NCBI RefSeq assembly: GCF_014304815.1
Contig: NZ_CP047958.1
Coordinates: forward strand, 1,178,001-1,242,000
Length of the DNA: 64,000 nucleotides
Direction of reading: 5' to 3'
From: Synechococcus sp. MIT S9220
Lineage (GTDB): Bacteria > Cyanobacteriota > Cyanobacteriia > PCC-6307 > Cyanobiaceae
Shown: positions 36,337-45,732 of the stretch, piece by piece
Layout of the letters: every line of letters begins with the position of its first letter
Numbering within the stretch: the stretch's first letter is position 1
Position numbers and translations under genes: made by a program
The notes under the pieces: model-generated
Databases searched by the model: none
What the model saw: only the letters and a program-made list of their open reading frames with translations
Told to the model about the DNA's origin: nothing

Positions 36337-38700
36337 ATGAAATTCACGGTCGCTGACCTGCTCGACCAGGTTCCAGAAGAGGGCAATCTTGAGATTGCCA
36401 AGCTTGAAAAGATCCTGCGACTGACCAATCGTTCAGAGAAACAGTCTCTCGAGCTTGCTGTCCAAGGTCTGACAAGGCTTGGAATACTTGATCTCGATAG
36501 CGATCGAGCCATCAGCAGGGGAACATCAGTCGATCTGGTCGAAGCACGTCTTCGCTGCAGCAGCAAAGGATTCTGTTTTGCGATTCGTGATGACGGCGGG
36601 GATGACATCTATATCCGTGATCATCAACTCAATCATGCCTGGAACGGCGATCGGGTCCTTGTCAGGCTCACGCGTGAAGGAGGAAGACGCCGTTCCCCTG
36701 AAGGAGGAATCCAGTGCATTCTTGAGCGGGCCACCACAAGCTTGCTTGCTTCGGTGGAACAACAGGATGACCGCGTGATCGCCGTTCCACTCGACGACCG
36801 TTTACTGGCATCGATTGAACTTTCTCCCGACGATGCGCCCCATGCGGAACAACCGATTGGGATGGCCGTTGCAGAAGTCGTGCTGGATCGCTATCCAATC
36901 GCACAGTTTCCGGCACGCGGGCATGTCGCTCGATCGCTTCCCCTCGATGGTGGTGCTGGAGCTGATCGTGAGCTGATGCTAACCAAGGCCAATCTTCATC
37001 AGCGGCCGGCTGCTCCTCGCGCCAGTTTCAAAGCCCCATCAGCCAAAAAACGCGAGGACCTCACCGAGCAGCCCACGTTGATGATCAGCGGCTGGACTTC
37101 AGATGGCGCTCCAACGCTGCCAGCTGTTCATGTCATTCCTCACGAGGGTGGCACTCGACTATGGATTCATAGCCCCGCCGTGGCCGAGCGCCTGAGCCCA
37201 GGGAACAGTTACGACCAGTGGCTTCTCAATCAGTCAGAAAGCCTTTGTCTCGGTGGACACTGGATTCCATTGCTGAGCCCTGCCCTTGCGAAGGCCGCTG
37301 ATTTTTCCGTCGGGGACGTGCAGGACGCTGTGTCGTTGCGTCTGGATATCGATTCGGATGGTGAGTGGCGCGATTGGGACTTTTGCCTCAGTCGAATTCG
37401 ACCTGTCGCTGAAGTGAAGGCTGAAGCTCTCCATGCTTTGCAATCACGTAAACCAAAGTCGAGAGCAGTTCCTGCCGCTTTGAAGTCGATCAAAGACCAA
37501 ATCGGTCAGCTGGAAACACTGATTTTCTGTGCAACCAAGCTGCATGATGCTGAACGGCGAGAAGGTCGCATCGAACTGGATCTCAAGCGAGCGCAAGCGG
37601 ACGACCTGGGTGATCTCAATCATGTATCGCCTGATGGTGACGGTCAGAATTGGTCAACACCTCTGAATGCCAGTTGCCCGAATTCGGTTCTCTCTGTCCT
37701 GATTCGGCACGCCCATCGTGTTTGGGAAGAACACAGTCGGAGACTGGGTTTACCAGCGATTCTTCTTGACGCTCCACCGGCGGACGATGCCGCTCTCAAT
37801 GATGTTGCCAAGGCTGCCATCGCACTGGATGTGCCTCTTGAACTAGACGAGGATGGTGCTCCCACACCATCTGAACTTTGCCAAGCCTTGGCGAGCAGCG
37901 AGTCGAGTCATGTCCTCAATCTGCAACTGAGGCAGGCGTTGCCAGAGAGTTTCTATCGGGCTTCAAGCAGCAATCAGGAGACCGGTACAGACGGATCTGA
38001 ACAAACATTGAGTGAGTCCACTGTGGATCACTCACCGAATCATTCCGACAACAGCGACGCTGATGGTTCGGGCAAGCAGCCACTTCAACCCCTTGCCCCC
38101 TGGTGCTGCCCAACGCTGCATCAGGCAGATGTCATCAACCAGCAGGTGCTTTGTGCACTGCTCAATGACGGCAAGGATCGTCCAACAGTGCGCCAAAAGA
38201 ACAAAGTCAAACTTGGCGAAAAAGGTGTCGCTGCCTCAGTCAGTTGGCCTTTATTCACGGCATCTCAGGAGCAGAAAATCCTTGACACGATCCGTGAACG
38301 CACAGTGCAGAAGTTGAATGCGCGGCGACGCCAAGTTGAAGAACTGAAAAAGGATGTCTTGGCAATGACCAAGGCTCGTAGTGCAGAGCCCATGCTTGAG
38401 CAGCAGCAGACCGGTGTCATCAGTGGCGTTCAGAGCTACGGATTTTTTGTGGAAATTGCCCCTTCAATGGTGGAAGGTCTTGTGCATGTCAGCTCACTGA
38501 ATGATGACTGGTATGAATATCGATCCAGGCAAAACCGCTTAGTTGGCCGAAGAAGCAGGCGCGTCTATCAGTTGGGTGACAGCGTCGAAGTGAAAGTGCT
38601 CAAGGTTGATGTGTTGAGAAACCAAATCGATCTTGAAGTGGTTCCTGCCACGACACCAGTTGCTGAGGATCCCCTTCCGGTGGCTGTGAGCGAGGAATGA
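36337..38700 (+). CDS. RNase R-like RNB/S1 protein with a degenerate catalytic site (pseudoenzyme)
   Basis: 787 residues. The N-terminal winged-helix/cold-shock region (about 1-110, e.g. SKGFCFAIRDDGGDDIYIRDH) and the C-terminal S1 domain (about 690-770, GVISGVQSYGFFVEIAPSMVEG) are normal. The RNB domain is recognisable (GTRLWIHSPAVAERLSPGNS, parallel to ERLWIHIADPGRLVPEGS in the intact paralogue at 11515-13554). However, the aspartate cluster that should read like IDDAETSDIDDA is replaced by SGWTSDGAPTLPAVHVIP. The SPIRRY motif is replaced by CPTLHQAD. A Ser/acidic insertion (about 550-590) interrupts the domain. It is probably RNA-binding but unable to cut. Confidence 0.85.
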   Translation: MKFTVADLLDQVPEEGNLEIAKLEKILRLTNRSEKQSLELAVQGLTRLGILDLDSDRAISRGTSVDLVEARLRCSSKGFCFAIRDDGGDDIYIRDHQLNHAWNGDRVLVRLTREGGRRRSPEGGIQCILERATTSLLASVEQQDDRVIAVPLDDRLLASIELSPDDAPHAEQPIGMAVAEVVLDRYPIAQFPARGHVARSLPLDGGAGADRELMLTKANLHQRPAAPRASFKAPSAKKREDLTEQPTLMISGWTSDGAPTLPAVHVIPHEGGTRLWIHSPAVAERLSPGNSYDQWLLNQSESLCLGGHWIPLLSPALAKAADFSVGDVQDAVSLRLDIDSDGEWRDWDFCLSRIRPVAEVKAEALHALQSRKPKSRAVPAALKSIKDQIGQLETLIFCATKLHDAERREGRIELDLKRAQADDLGDLNHVSPDGDGQNWSTPLNASCPNSVLSVLIRHAHRVWEEHSRRLGLPAILLDAPPADDAALNDVAKAAIALDVPLELDEDGAPTPSELCQALASSESSHVLNLQLRQALPESFYRASSSNQETGTDGSEQTLSESTVDHSPNHSDNSDADGSGKQPLQPLAPWCCPTLHQADVINQQVLCALLNDGKDRPTVRQKNKVKLGEKGVAASVSWPLFTASQEQKILDTIRERTVQKLNARRRQVEELKKDVLAMTKARSAEPMLEQQQTGVISGVQSYGFFVEIAPSMVEGLVHVSSLNDDWYEYRSRQNRLVGRRSRRVYQLGDSVEVKVLKVDVLRNQIDLEVVPATTPVAEDPLPVAVSEE

Positions 38701-39305
38701 TTCCCTATGTAATTGGTATCAGCGGAGCTTCGGCACAACAACTGGCTGAACGCACATTGCAGTGGATGCTGCGACGAGATCTCAGCGTTCATGTGATTCT
38801 CAGTCGTGGCGCGCACGAAGTCTGGCGTGCTGAACGGTCGATCTCGGTGCCTGTGGATCCCAAGCTTCAGGAAAGTTTCTGGCGGGATCGACTTGGGGTG
38901 AACGATGGTCAACTGATCTGTCATCGCTGGAATGATCAATCAGCTGTTATTGCCAGCGGCAGTGTGCGCACCAAAGGCATGGTTGTTGTGCCCTGTTCCA
39001 TGGGAACCGTGGGTCGTCTCGCGGCAGGACTTGGCGGTGACCTGCTTGAGCGCTGTGCTGACGTCCATCTCAAGGAAGGACGACCTCTCGTGATCGCTCC
39101 AAGGGAAATGCCTTGGAACCTGTTACATCTGCGCAATCTCACGACCCTCGCTGAAGCAGGAGCAAGAATTGCTCCTCCGATCCCGGCCTGGTACACCCAG
39201 CCTGAAAGCATCGACGACATGCTCGATTTTCTGGTGATGAGGCTCTTTGACTCGTTAGGGGAATCCCTCACCGATCAGAAACGTTGGCAGGGGCCTCAGC
39301 CATGA
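38697..39305 (+). CDS. ubiX: Flavin prenyltransferase UbiX
   Basis: 202 residues. GISGASAQQLAERTLQWML is the FMN-binding segment. VVVPCSMGTVGRLAAGLGGDLLERCADVHLKEGRPLVIAPREMPWN matches the UbiX/Pad1 core. UbiX makes prenylated FMN, the cofactor of UbiD decarboxylases in quinone biosynthesis. The ATG at 38697 overlaps the stop of the RNB pseudoenzyme (ATGA). Confidence 0.93.
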   Translation: MIPYVIGISGASAQQLAERTLQWMLRRDLSVHVILSRGAHEVWRAERSISVPVDPKLQESFWRDRLGVNDGQLICHRWNDQSAVIASGSVRTKGMVVVPCSMGTVGRLAAGLGGDLLERCADVHLKEGRPLVIAPREMPWNLLHLRNLTTLAEAGARIAPPIPAWYTQPESIDDMLDFLVMRLFDSLGESLTDQKRWQGPQP

Positions 39306-39805
39306 CACCACTCCAGCGCCTGTTGCTGATCCCCTGCCTTTCACCCCTGCTTCTCACGTTGCTCGTCGGTGGCCTCAACCTTGGTAAGGCAGGAAGTCTT
39401 CGCATCCTCACTTGGGAGCTACCCAAACTTCCTATCGGCGTGTGGATGGCTGTCGCCGCCACATCAGGCGCCGTGCTCGGATCTGGAGGTGTGCTGGCTG
39501 CGGGATCATCGACACAGCAGACCCTGCAAAGGGAGGTCCGGCGGCCTTACACATGGCATGAAGAAGCTTCACAGCCAGATACGCAGCGTGCAGCCACAAC
39601 GGCAGCAACCATGCCTTGGCCGGAGAGAGACGTGCGAGATCCTGCACCCACCGTGTCAGTGCCCTTCAGGGTGATTCGGACCGGTCGCTCATCTAAGGAC
39701 AGCAAGCCTCGGCCGGAGGTGCGGGAGAAAACTGTTCCAGAGCCTGTTCAAACCTCAACAACAGACCTTGATGACTGGAATCAACCGGTTCCGACAGAGT
39801 GGTGA
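39302..39805 (+). CDS. Hypothetical protein with two N-terminal membrane segments
   Basis: 167 residues from the ATG at 39302, which overlaps the ubiX stop. Two hydrophobic stretches (about 6-24, LLLIPCLSPLLLTLLVGGLN, and about 44-64, GVWMAVAATSGAVLGSGGVLA) are followed by a polar, charged tail. The layout is LapA-like, but no family can be assigned. Probably co-transcribed with ubiX. Confidence 0.6.
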   Translation: MTPLQRLLLIPCLSPLLLTLLVGGLNLGKAGSLRILTWELPKLPIGVWMAVAATSGAVLGSGGVLAAGSSTQQTLQREVRRPYTWHEEASQPDTQRAATTAATMPWPERDVRDPAPTVSVPFRVIRTGRSSKDSKPRPEVREKTVPEPVQTSTTDLDDWNQPVPTEW

Positions 39806-39859
39806 AACTGGTGAGAAGTGTCCTGGGCTGTCTACAGTCCCGCGAGCGATTGATGTCCG

Positions 39860-40702
39860 GTGAGCGAAACCCCCGACACTCCTGCCAAGCCCGAAACACC
39901 TGATCTACCTGCAACGACTGCAGGTGTTGAAGATATGGCGGATGCGGACGTGACTGTCTCCCCAGGCAAGCCAAGCAAGACTGAAGCAGCGGCCAAAGCA
40001 GCAACGGCAGAGAAAGTCCAACCAGCAGCAGCAGCAGCCAAGCCAGACAAGACGCAAGCGCCTTCCAAGCCGGATCAAGCAGAGAAGACCGATCCAGCTC
40101 AGGAGAAGGTTGCCCCCGTCAAAGCTGACCCATCGGTCAGTGCTGATCCTGCTGCGGCAAAGGCAGACAAGACGAAACCGCCTTCCAAGCCGGAACAAGC
40201 AGAAAAGCCTGATCCCACGCAACAGAAGGCTGCTCCTGTCAAGGCTGACTCATCAGCCAGTTCTGCTCCAGCTGCGGCCAAGGCAACGAAGACGGATGCC
40301 ACGGATAAACCCGCCAAACCAGCGAAACCCGCACCAAAACCCAAACCGGAGGACAAGCCATTTACCAACTTCATCCAGGAGGATCTGCTTCCATCACTGA
40401 CCAAATCTTTGACCGCGCGCGAACAAGCGCCGATCAGCCTCACGCTTGTTGAGGGAGAACGCCCGGTGGTGGGTGGGCGTTGTTGGATGGTTCAAGGCGA
40501 ATTGCCTTCAGAACGTCGGTTCTGGCTTTGTTTTGAAGCCGATGCGATCACGTCGGGCAAAACGATCGCTCTTGCTGAATCCGGTTCAGATCCAAGCCTG
40601 CTCGAATCGTTCCTGATCGATGAGAAACGCATCAACCTGGCCTTGCTTGAATCTCGACTGCTCCAACGTCTGAATGGTCAGAAGTGGTTCGGAGGCAACT
40701 GA
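39860..40702 (+). CDS. DUF2996 protein with Lys/Pro/Ala-rich repeats
   Basis: 280 residues from a GTG start. Residues ~1-160 are low-complexity Lys/Pro/Ala/Asp, built from a 40-residue unit (120 bp) present about 2.3 times. The C-terminal domain (about 165-278) is DUF2996: PFTNFIQEDLLPSLTKSLT, FLIDEKRINLALLESRLL and QRLNGQKWFGGN. The domain is cyanobacterial and its function is unknown. The repeat array is likely disordered and may bind a partner or nucleic acid. Confidence 0.8.
   Translation: MSETPDTPAKPETPDLPATTAGVEDMADADVTVSPGKPSKTEAAAKAATAEKVQPAAAAAKPDKTQAPSKPDQAEKTDPAQEKVAPVKADPSVSADPAAAKADKTKPPSKPEQAEKPDPTQQKAAPVKADSSASSAPAAAKATKTDATDKPAKPAKPAPKPKPEDKPFTNFIQEDLLPSLTKSLTAREQAPISLTLVEGERPVVGGRCWMVQGELPSERRFWLCFEADAITSGKTIALAESGSDPSLLESFLIDEKRINLALLESRLLQRLNGQKWFGGN
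40031..40300 (+). repeat. 120-bp tandem repeat inside the DUF2996 gene
   Basis: Unit 1 at 40031-40150, unit 2 at 40151-40270, and a partial unit 3 from 40271. Each unit encodes 40 residues (lysine, proline, alanine rich); both full units contain GCCTTCCAAGCCGGA at the same phase. The period is exactly 120 bp. Confidence 0.85.
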
Positions 40703-40774
40703 ACCAATGGGTTACACCCAGCCCCGGCTGTGCCAGGACTGCATTTACGATGCTGAAAACACACGTTGGATCTG

Positions 40775-41857
40775 ATGGTGCCTCCCACCGCTGTGAATGA
40801 CGCAAAATCCGGGGGTTCCGGCGTCGCCGTCAAAGATCCGGTCAAGGACACGATCCTGACGCCCCGCTTCTATACAACTGATTTTGAAGCCATGGCGGAG
40901 ATGGATCTCCGCCCCAATGAGGCTGAGCTCGAGGCGATCTGTGAGGAGTTCCGCAAGGATTACAACCGTCACCATTTTGTGCGTAACGAGGAATTCGACG
41001 GTGCAGCAGACAAACTTGACCCCGAGACGCGTCGTGTCTTCATCGAGTTCCTTGAACAGAGTTGCACCTCTGAATTTTCAGGTTTTCTTCTCTATAAAGA
41101 GCTGAGCCGTCGCATCAAAGCCAAAAATCCGCTGCTTGCAGAATGCTTCGCTCACATGGCCAGAGATGAAGCCAGACATGCTGGCTTCCTCAATAAATCG
41201 ATGAGTGATTTTGGTCTTCAGCTCGATTTAGGGTTTCTAACTGCAAACAAGAAATACACCTTCTTCAAGCCAAAATTTATTTTTTACGCCACTTACCTCT
41301 CTGAAAAAATTGGATACTGGCGCTATATTGCAATTTTCAGGCATCTCGAAAAGAATCCTGAAAGTAAAATTTTTCCAATTTTCAACTTTTTTGAAAACTG
41401 GTGTCAAGACGAAAATCGCCATGGAGATTTCTTTGACGCCCTAATGAAGTCGCAGCCCGACACCGTTCGCGGTCTGCGTGCCCGTCTCTGGTGTCGATTC
41501 TTCCTGCTTGCAGTTTTCGCCACGATGTATGTCAGGGATGTGGCCCGCAAGGAGTTTTACGAAGCTCTTGGCCTCGATGCTCGCGAGTACGACCGCATGG
41601 TGATCGACAAGACCAACGAGACATCCGCTCGGGTCTTCCCGGTTGTTCTTGACGTCAAAAATCCGCGTTTCTACGAACGGTTGGAAAAAATCATCACGAA
41701 CAACGAGTCACTGGAATCTGTGGATCAGAGTTCATCACCAGCTCCACTCAAATTTGTTCGCAAACTTCCGCACTGGATTGCCAACGGAGCACAGATGGCC
41801 TCTCTCTTCTTGATGTCACCTGTTCGTAGTGAAAACTATCAGCCCAGTGTGCGCTGA
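40775..41857 (+). CDS. acsF: Mg-protoporphyrin IX monomethyl ester oxidative cyclase (aerobic)
   Basis: 360 residues from the ATG at 40775 (a TTG at 40766 adds three). Builds the fifth ring of chlorophyll using O2. The di-iron motifs are [15 protein letters not shown] (about 130) and [13 protein letters not shown] (about 215). The middle section, about 41217-41405, is distinctly AT-rich with runs such as AATTTTCAACTTTTTTG, unlike both flanks. Its partner protein Ycf54 is encoded at 49295-49618. Confidence 0.95.
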   Translation: MVPPTAVNDAKSGGSGVAVKDPVKDTILTPRFYTTDFEAMAEMDLRPNEAELEAICEEFRKDYNRHHFVRNEEFDGAADKLDPETRRVFIEFLEQSCTSEFSGFLLYKELSRRIKAKNPLLAECFAHMARDEARHAGFLNKSMSDFGLQLDLGFLTANKKYTFFKPKFIFYATYLSEKIGYWRYIAIFRHLEKNPESKIFPIFNFFENWCQDENRHGDFFDALMKSQPDTVRGLRARLWCRFFLLAVFATMYVRDVARKEFYEALGLDAREYDRMVIDKTNETSARVFPVVLDVKNPRFYERLEKIITNNESLESVDQSSSPAPLKFVRKLPHWIANGAQMASLFLMSPVRSENYQPSVR

Positions 41858-43305
41858 TGCAGACAACTCTTCAAAAGTCTTCGGCTGGGTTCAATGATCT
41901 GAACCCAGGTCATCATCCCTGGCGTCAACGCCTCGATGCATTACTGAATGCGGGGGTCAGTGCCGGAGCCGATCTCGTTGAAGTGTTTCTGGAACGCACG
42001 GATCATCTCGGGGTCCTTGCCGAACAGGACAAGATCACAAGCGTCGGCCCCTCATTCGGGATGGGAGCAGGTATCCGGGTGTTCCGGTCTGGAAGGGATG
42101 GTTTCGTCAGTACCAACGACCTGAGTGATCAAGGGCTGGAAGAAGCTCTCCACCAGGCTCTGGCCATGCTTCAGCTCAACGCCTCCACACTTGCCTCCCC
42201 AAGCTCATTTGATGGTCTTGGGCCTCTTCGTGACTACGGCTCCTCCAAAAACACATGGCTGGACAGCACACCGGATCTCGTCACCATCACGCAGCGTCTT
42301 CTTGAGGGAACACATTGCCTGCAAAAGCGCGGTCAGCATCTTGACGTCCGTCGGGGCAGCTTCGCTCGCGACTGGCAAGAAGTGCTTGTTGCAGCCAGCG
42401 ATGGAACATTTGCCCGTGACATCAGGTTGCATCAGTCCAGTGGCCTGAGTGTGCTCGCAGCCGATGGCGAACATCGCTCCAGTATTGCCCGCCGTTACGG
42501 AAGCAGCGATCGTCCTGATGATCTTTGCCACTGGAACGTTGATGCTTCGGCTCAAGAAGTCTGTGACAGCGCCGCCAAAATGCTCCGGGCCGATTACGTC
42601 GACGGTGGCCAGATGCCGGTGGTGTTGGCCAATCGATTCGGTGGTGTGATCTTCCATGAAGCCTGTGGTCACCTGTTGGAAACCACCCAGGTTGAGCGTG
42701 GTTCTACACCATTTGCCGACAGCATTGGTGAAAGCATTGCCCATTCCGCCGTCACTGCAATCGATGAGGGCGTGAGTGGTGGTGCTTTCGGATCCATATC
42801 CATGGATGACGAGGGTATGGAGCCTCAAAGAACCGTTTTGATTGAAAACGGAATCCTTCAATGTTTTCTGAGCGACCGAGCCGGTGAAATGCGAACAGGA
42901 CACGCCCGCACCGGCAGCGGTCGTCGACAGAGTCATGGCTTCGCTGCTGCAAGCCGCATGCGCAACACCTACATCGATGCGGGTCCTCACAGCATCGATG
43001 ATCTGATTAGCTCGGTTGACCATGGGCTGTATTGCAAATCCATGGGAGCAGGCAGCGTCGGTGCAACCGGACAGTTCAACTTCTCTGTTGAAGAGGGGTA
43101 CCTGATCAAAAATGGTCAGCTCGGTCAACCGGTCAAAGGCGCCACTTTGATCGGTGATGCCAAGGAAGTCATGCCCCGGATTTCGATGTGTGCTGATGAT
43201 CTTGAGCTTGCTGCCGGCTACTGCGGGTCCGTCAGCGGCAGCGTGTTTGTGACCGTGGGTCAACCTCACGTGAAAGTGGATTCAATCACCGTGGGAGGTC
43301 GTTGA
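41857..43305 (+). CDS. tldD: TldD-type metalloprotease subunit
   Basis: 482 residues. TldD/TldE protease with the catalytic HExxxH motif (FHEACGHLLE, about residue 270) that holds zinc. GSISMDDEGMEPQRTVLIENG and TGSGRRQSHGFAAASRMRNTYI follow. The enzyme degrades unfolded peptides and, in other bacteria, matures modified peptides. The start shares its first base with the acsF stop codon. tldE follows directly. Confidence 0.94.
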   Translation: MQTTLQKSSAGFNDLNPGHHPWRQRLDALLNAGVSAGADLVEVFLERTDHLGVLAEQDKITSVGPSFGMGAGIRVFRSGRDGFVSTNDLSDQGLEEALHQALAMLQLNASTLASPSSFDGLGPLRDYGSSKNTWLDSTPDLVTITQRLLEGTHCLQKRGQHLDVRRGSFARDWQEVLVAASDGTFARDIRLHQSSGLSVLAADGEHRSSIARRYGSSDRPDDLCHWNVDASAQEVCDSAAKMLRADYVDGGQMPVVLANRFGGVIFHEACGHLLETTQVERGSTPFADSIGESIAHSAVTAIDEGVSGGAFGSISMDDEGMEPQRTVLIENGILQCFLSDRAGEMRTGHARTGSGRRQSHGFAAASRMRNTYIDAGPHSIDDLISSVDHGLYCKSMGAGSVGATGQFNFSVEEGYLIKNGQLGQPVKGATLIGDAKEVMPRISMCADDLELAAGYCGSVSGSVFVTVGQPHVKVDSITVGGR

Positions 43306-43307
43306 TC

Positions 43308-44675
43308 ATGAACAACGCTCCACTCAATGTGAGGTCGCTTCAGGATCAGCTCCAGTCGCTTGCCCGTCGCGAAGGAATTTCAAAATGGGACCTGGGCGCC
43401 AGTCGAAGCAGCAGTGCTTCAGTTCAGGTTGACCGTGGTGAGGCCAAACAGCTGAAAGCTGCACAACGCAGTTCGATTACGGTTCGAGTCTGGAACCAAC
43501 AAGGGTTGGTTGGCATCACCAGCACCTCTGATCTGTCTGATTCAGGTCTGGAAAAAGCGCTGATGGGCGCGCACCAGGCGAGTGAATTCGGTAACCCCGA
43601 CGACGTGCCTGGTTTTTCCCCTCTCGCCACTGCACCTCAACCGGATCTTCACCGTCCTGTCCAAGAGGCTCAAGGCATTCAGCGTCTCCTCGAGCAACTT
43701 CTAGACGCTGAGCAGCAACTGCTGGGTCGTCATCCGGCCATCGGCACACTTCCCTACAACGCCATGAATGAGGGAAGTAGTGAACGGATCTACCTCAACA
43801 GTGAAGGTGCACTGCGCCAGGCACAACGCACTCAGGCAAGCATTTTTCTGATGGCACGTGCGGAGGAAAGTGGTCGCAAACCCCGTAGTGGCGGTGCGGT
43901 GCGGCTCGCTCTTGGCAGCCGCGATCTGGATCTGTCGGGATGCATCGATGAGGCTGCAGAGCGCACCATCAGCCATCTCAACTATCAGCCCATCGACACT
44001 GGTCGCTACCTGGTGTGTTTCACACCGGAGGCCTTTCTTGATCTGATCGGCTCATTCAGCAGCATGCTCAATGCCCGTGCCGTCCTAGACGGTGTCAGTC
44101 TCAGCAAACCTGAATCGATCGGCGATCAATTAGCCGTTCCTTTCTTCAATCTCACCGACAACGGTCTGCATCCAGCCCATGTTGGAGCCATGCCTTTTGA
44201 TGGGGAAGGAACCCCAACCCGAGCCCTGCCCCTGATCCGTGAGGGTCGCCTGGAGAACTTCCTGCATTCCGAAGCCACCGCTCGCCATTTCGGAGTGAAT
44301 CCAACAGGACATGCTGGGATGGGTGCCAAGGTGTCCGTCGGTCCCGACTGGTTTGAAGTCAGTCGCACGCCCTCCATGAACACAGGAGCCGATCATCTTG
44401 ATCACGCCACCAGTGTTGACACTTTCGTTTTGATTGAAAGCCTCAGTGCTCTTCATGCCGGTGTGAAAGCCAGCCAAGGAGCGTTCTCACTGCCCTTCGA
44501 CGGTTGGCTGGTTCAAGGTGGGGAACGCATTTCCGTTGAGGCCGCAACAGTGGCCGGCGACATTCGCGAACTCCTCCGTTCCATTGTTCATCTCGAACCG
44601 GAATCCGTGATCACCCATGAAGGGGTTAGTCCTTACGTGTGGGTTGATGGTCTGGCGATCACTGGTGAAGCCTGA
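43308..44675 (+). CDS. tldE: TldE/PmbA-type protease partner
   Basis: 455 residues, homologous to PmbA/TldE, the non-catalytic partner of TldD: it lacks the HExxxH motif. NEGSSERIYLNSEGALRQAQ and ATARHFGVNPTGHAGMGAKV are family-typical segments. ATG at 43308; the TTG at 43302 overlaps the tldD stop and would add two residues. The TldD-TldE heterodimer is the functional unit. Confidence 0.92.
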   Translation: MNNAPLNVRSLQDQLQSLARREGISKWDLGASRSSSASVQVDRGEAKQLKAAQRSSITVRVWNQQGLVGITSTSDLSDSGLEKALMGAHQASEFGNPDDVPGFSPLATAPQPDLHRPVQEAQGIQRLLEQLLDAEQQLLGRHPAIGTLPYNAMNEGSSERIYLNSEGALRQAQRTQASIFLMARAEESGRKPRSGGAVRLALGSRDLDLSGCIDEAAERTISHLNYQPIDTGRYLVCFTPEAFLDLIGSFSSMLNARAVLDGVSLSKPESIGDQLAVPFFNLTDNGLHPAHVGAMPFDGEGTPTRALPLIREGRLENFLHSEATARHFGVNPTGHAGMGAKVSVGPDWFEVSRTPSMNTGADHLDHATSVDTFVLIESLSALHAGVKASQGAFSLPFDGWLVQGGERISVEAATVAGDIRELLRSIVHLEPESVITHEGVSPYVWVDGLAITGEA

Positions 44676-44699
44676 ACAGTCTTTGCTGATTCATTGGTC

Positions 44700-45707
44700 T
44701 TGAAAGTTCTGTTCTGGGGTACGCCCGTTTATGCAGTGCCCACGCTCGATGCCCTGCTGTCTGCAGGACATCAGATCGTCGGTGTTGTGACGCAGCCCGA
44801 TCGACGTCGAGGTCGGGGCAAACAATTAATGCCCTCAGCCGTGAAAGCACGGGCTTTGGAACTCGGCTTAAGGGTTTATACCCCAGAAAAAATCCGCCGA
44901 GATCATGCCTGTCAACAGCAGCTCGCCGATCTTGGTGCCGACCTTTCTGTTGTGGTTGCGTTCGGCCAAATTCTGCCTCCTGAAGTGTTGAGACAACCAC
45001 CTTTGGGCTGTTGGAACGGCCATGGCTCACTGCTGCCGAGATGGCGGGGAGCAGGCCCAATTCAATGGTCCATCCTTGAAGGTGATGCTCAGACTGGCGT
45101 TGGTGTAATGGCCATGGAAGAGGGACTGGACACCGGTCCTGTGCTGATCCAAAGGGAACTCGAAATCGGTTTATTGGAAAACGCGCATCAACTCGGTGAG
45201 CGACTCAGCAAACTCACGGCAGATCTGATGGTTGAGGCCTTGCCACAGATTGAAAACGCAGGAGCAGGAGCGGAAGAGGAGCGACTTCGCAGGTTGGGCG
45301 TGCGCCACCAGACTTCTGAGGTCACTTACGCACGCATGCTCGTGAAAAGTGACTACCAGATCGTCTGGTCTGCTTCGGCACTGGCCATCCATCGCAAGGT
45401 GATGGGCCTCTTTCCAGGTGCGGTGACCCTCTGGAACGGAAAACGGCTCAAGTTGCTGGTCACTGAACCGTTGATCGAGAGACTGCGTCAGGAGCTGAGC
45501 CCTCTTGCGCAAGACCTCCTGGGCCGCTGGCCAACCGGTGGACACCAGGCCGGAATTGTTCTGGAGAGCTGTGAGGCTGGTTTGGTGGTCAGCAGTTCAG
45601 GGTGCCCATTACTGATCCGCGAAGCACAGCTGGAAGGAAAAGGTCGGAGCCATGGCCGGGCTCTCGTTCAGCAATTGCAGGCCAAGACAGGCGACATGCT
45701 TGGCTGA
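44700..45707 (+). CDS. fmt: Methionyl-tRNA formyltransferase
   Basis: 335 residues from a TTG start (MKVLFWGTPVYAVPTLDALL). It formylates Met-tRNAi with 10-formyltetrahydrofolate. SLLPRWRGAGPIQWSIL is the SLLPKWRGAxPI-type signature. The C-terminal domain (about 210-320) binds tRNA. An in-frame TTG at 44694 is an alternative. It follows tldE by about 24 bp and converges with the helicase gene. Confidence 0.94.
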   Translation: MKVLFWGTPVYAVPTLDALLSAGHQIVGVVTQPDRRRGRGKQLMPSAVKARALELGLRVYTPEKIRRDHACQQQLADLGADLSVVVAFGQILPPEVLRQPPLGCWNGHGSLLPRWRGAGPIQWSILEGDAQTGVGVMAMEEGLDTGPVLIQRELEIGLLENAHQLGERLSKLTADLMVEALPQIENAGAGAEEERLRRLGVRHQTSEVTYARMLVKSDYQIVWSASALAIHRKVMGLFPGAVTLWNGKRLKLLVTEPLIERLRQELSPLAQDLLGRWPTGGHQAGIVLESCEAGLVVSSSGCPLLIREAQLEGKGRSHGRALVQQLQAKTGDMLG

Positions 45708-45732
45708 CTGAGCAAACACTCCTTGAAGCCGC

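Noticed and set aside
42205-43269. Long minus-strand frame (354 aa) inside tldD
   Set aside because: Composition shadow of the strongly supported tldD gene; no domain or membrane logic.
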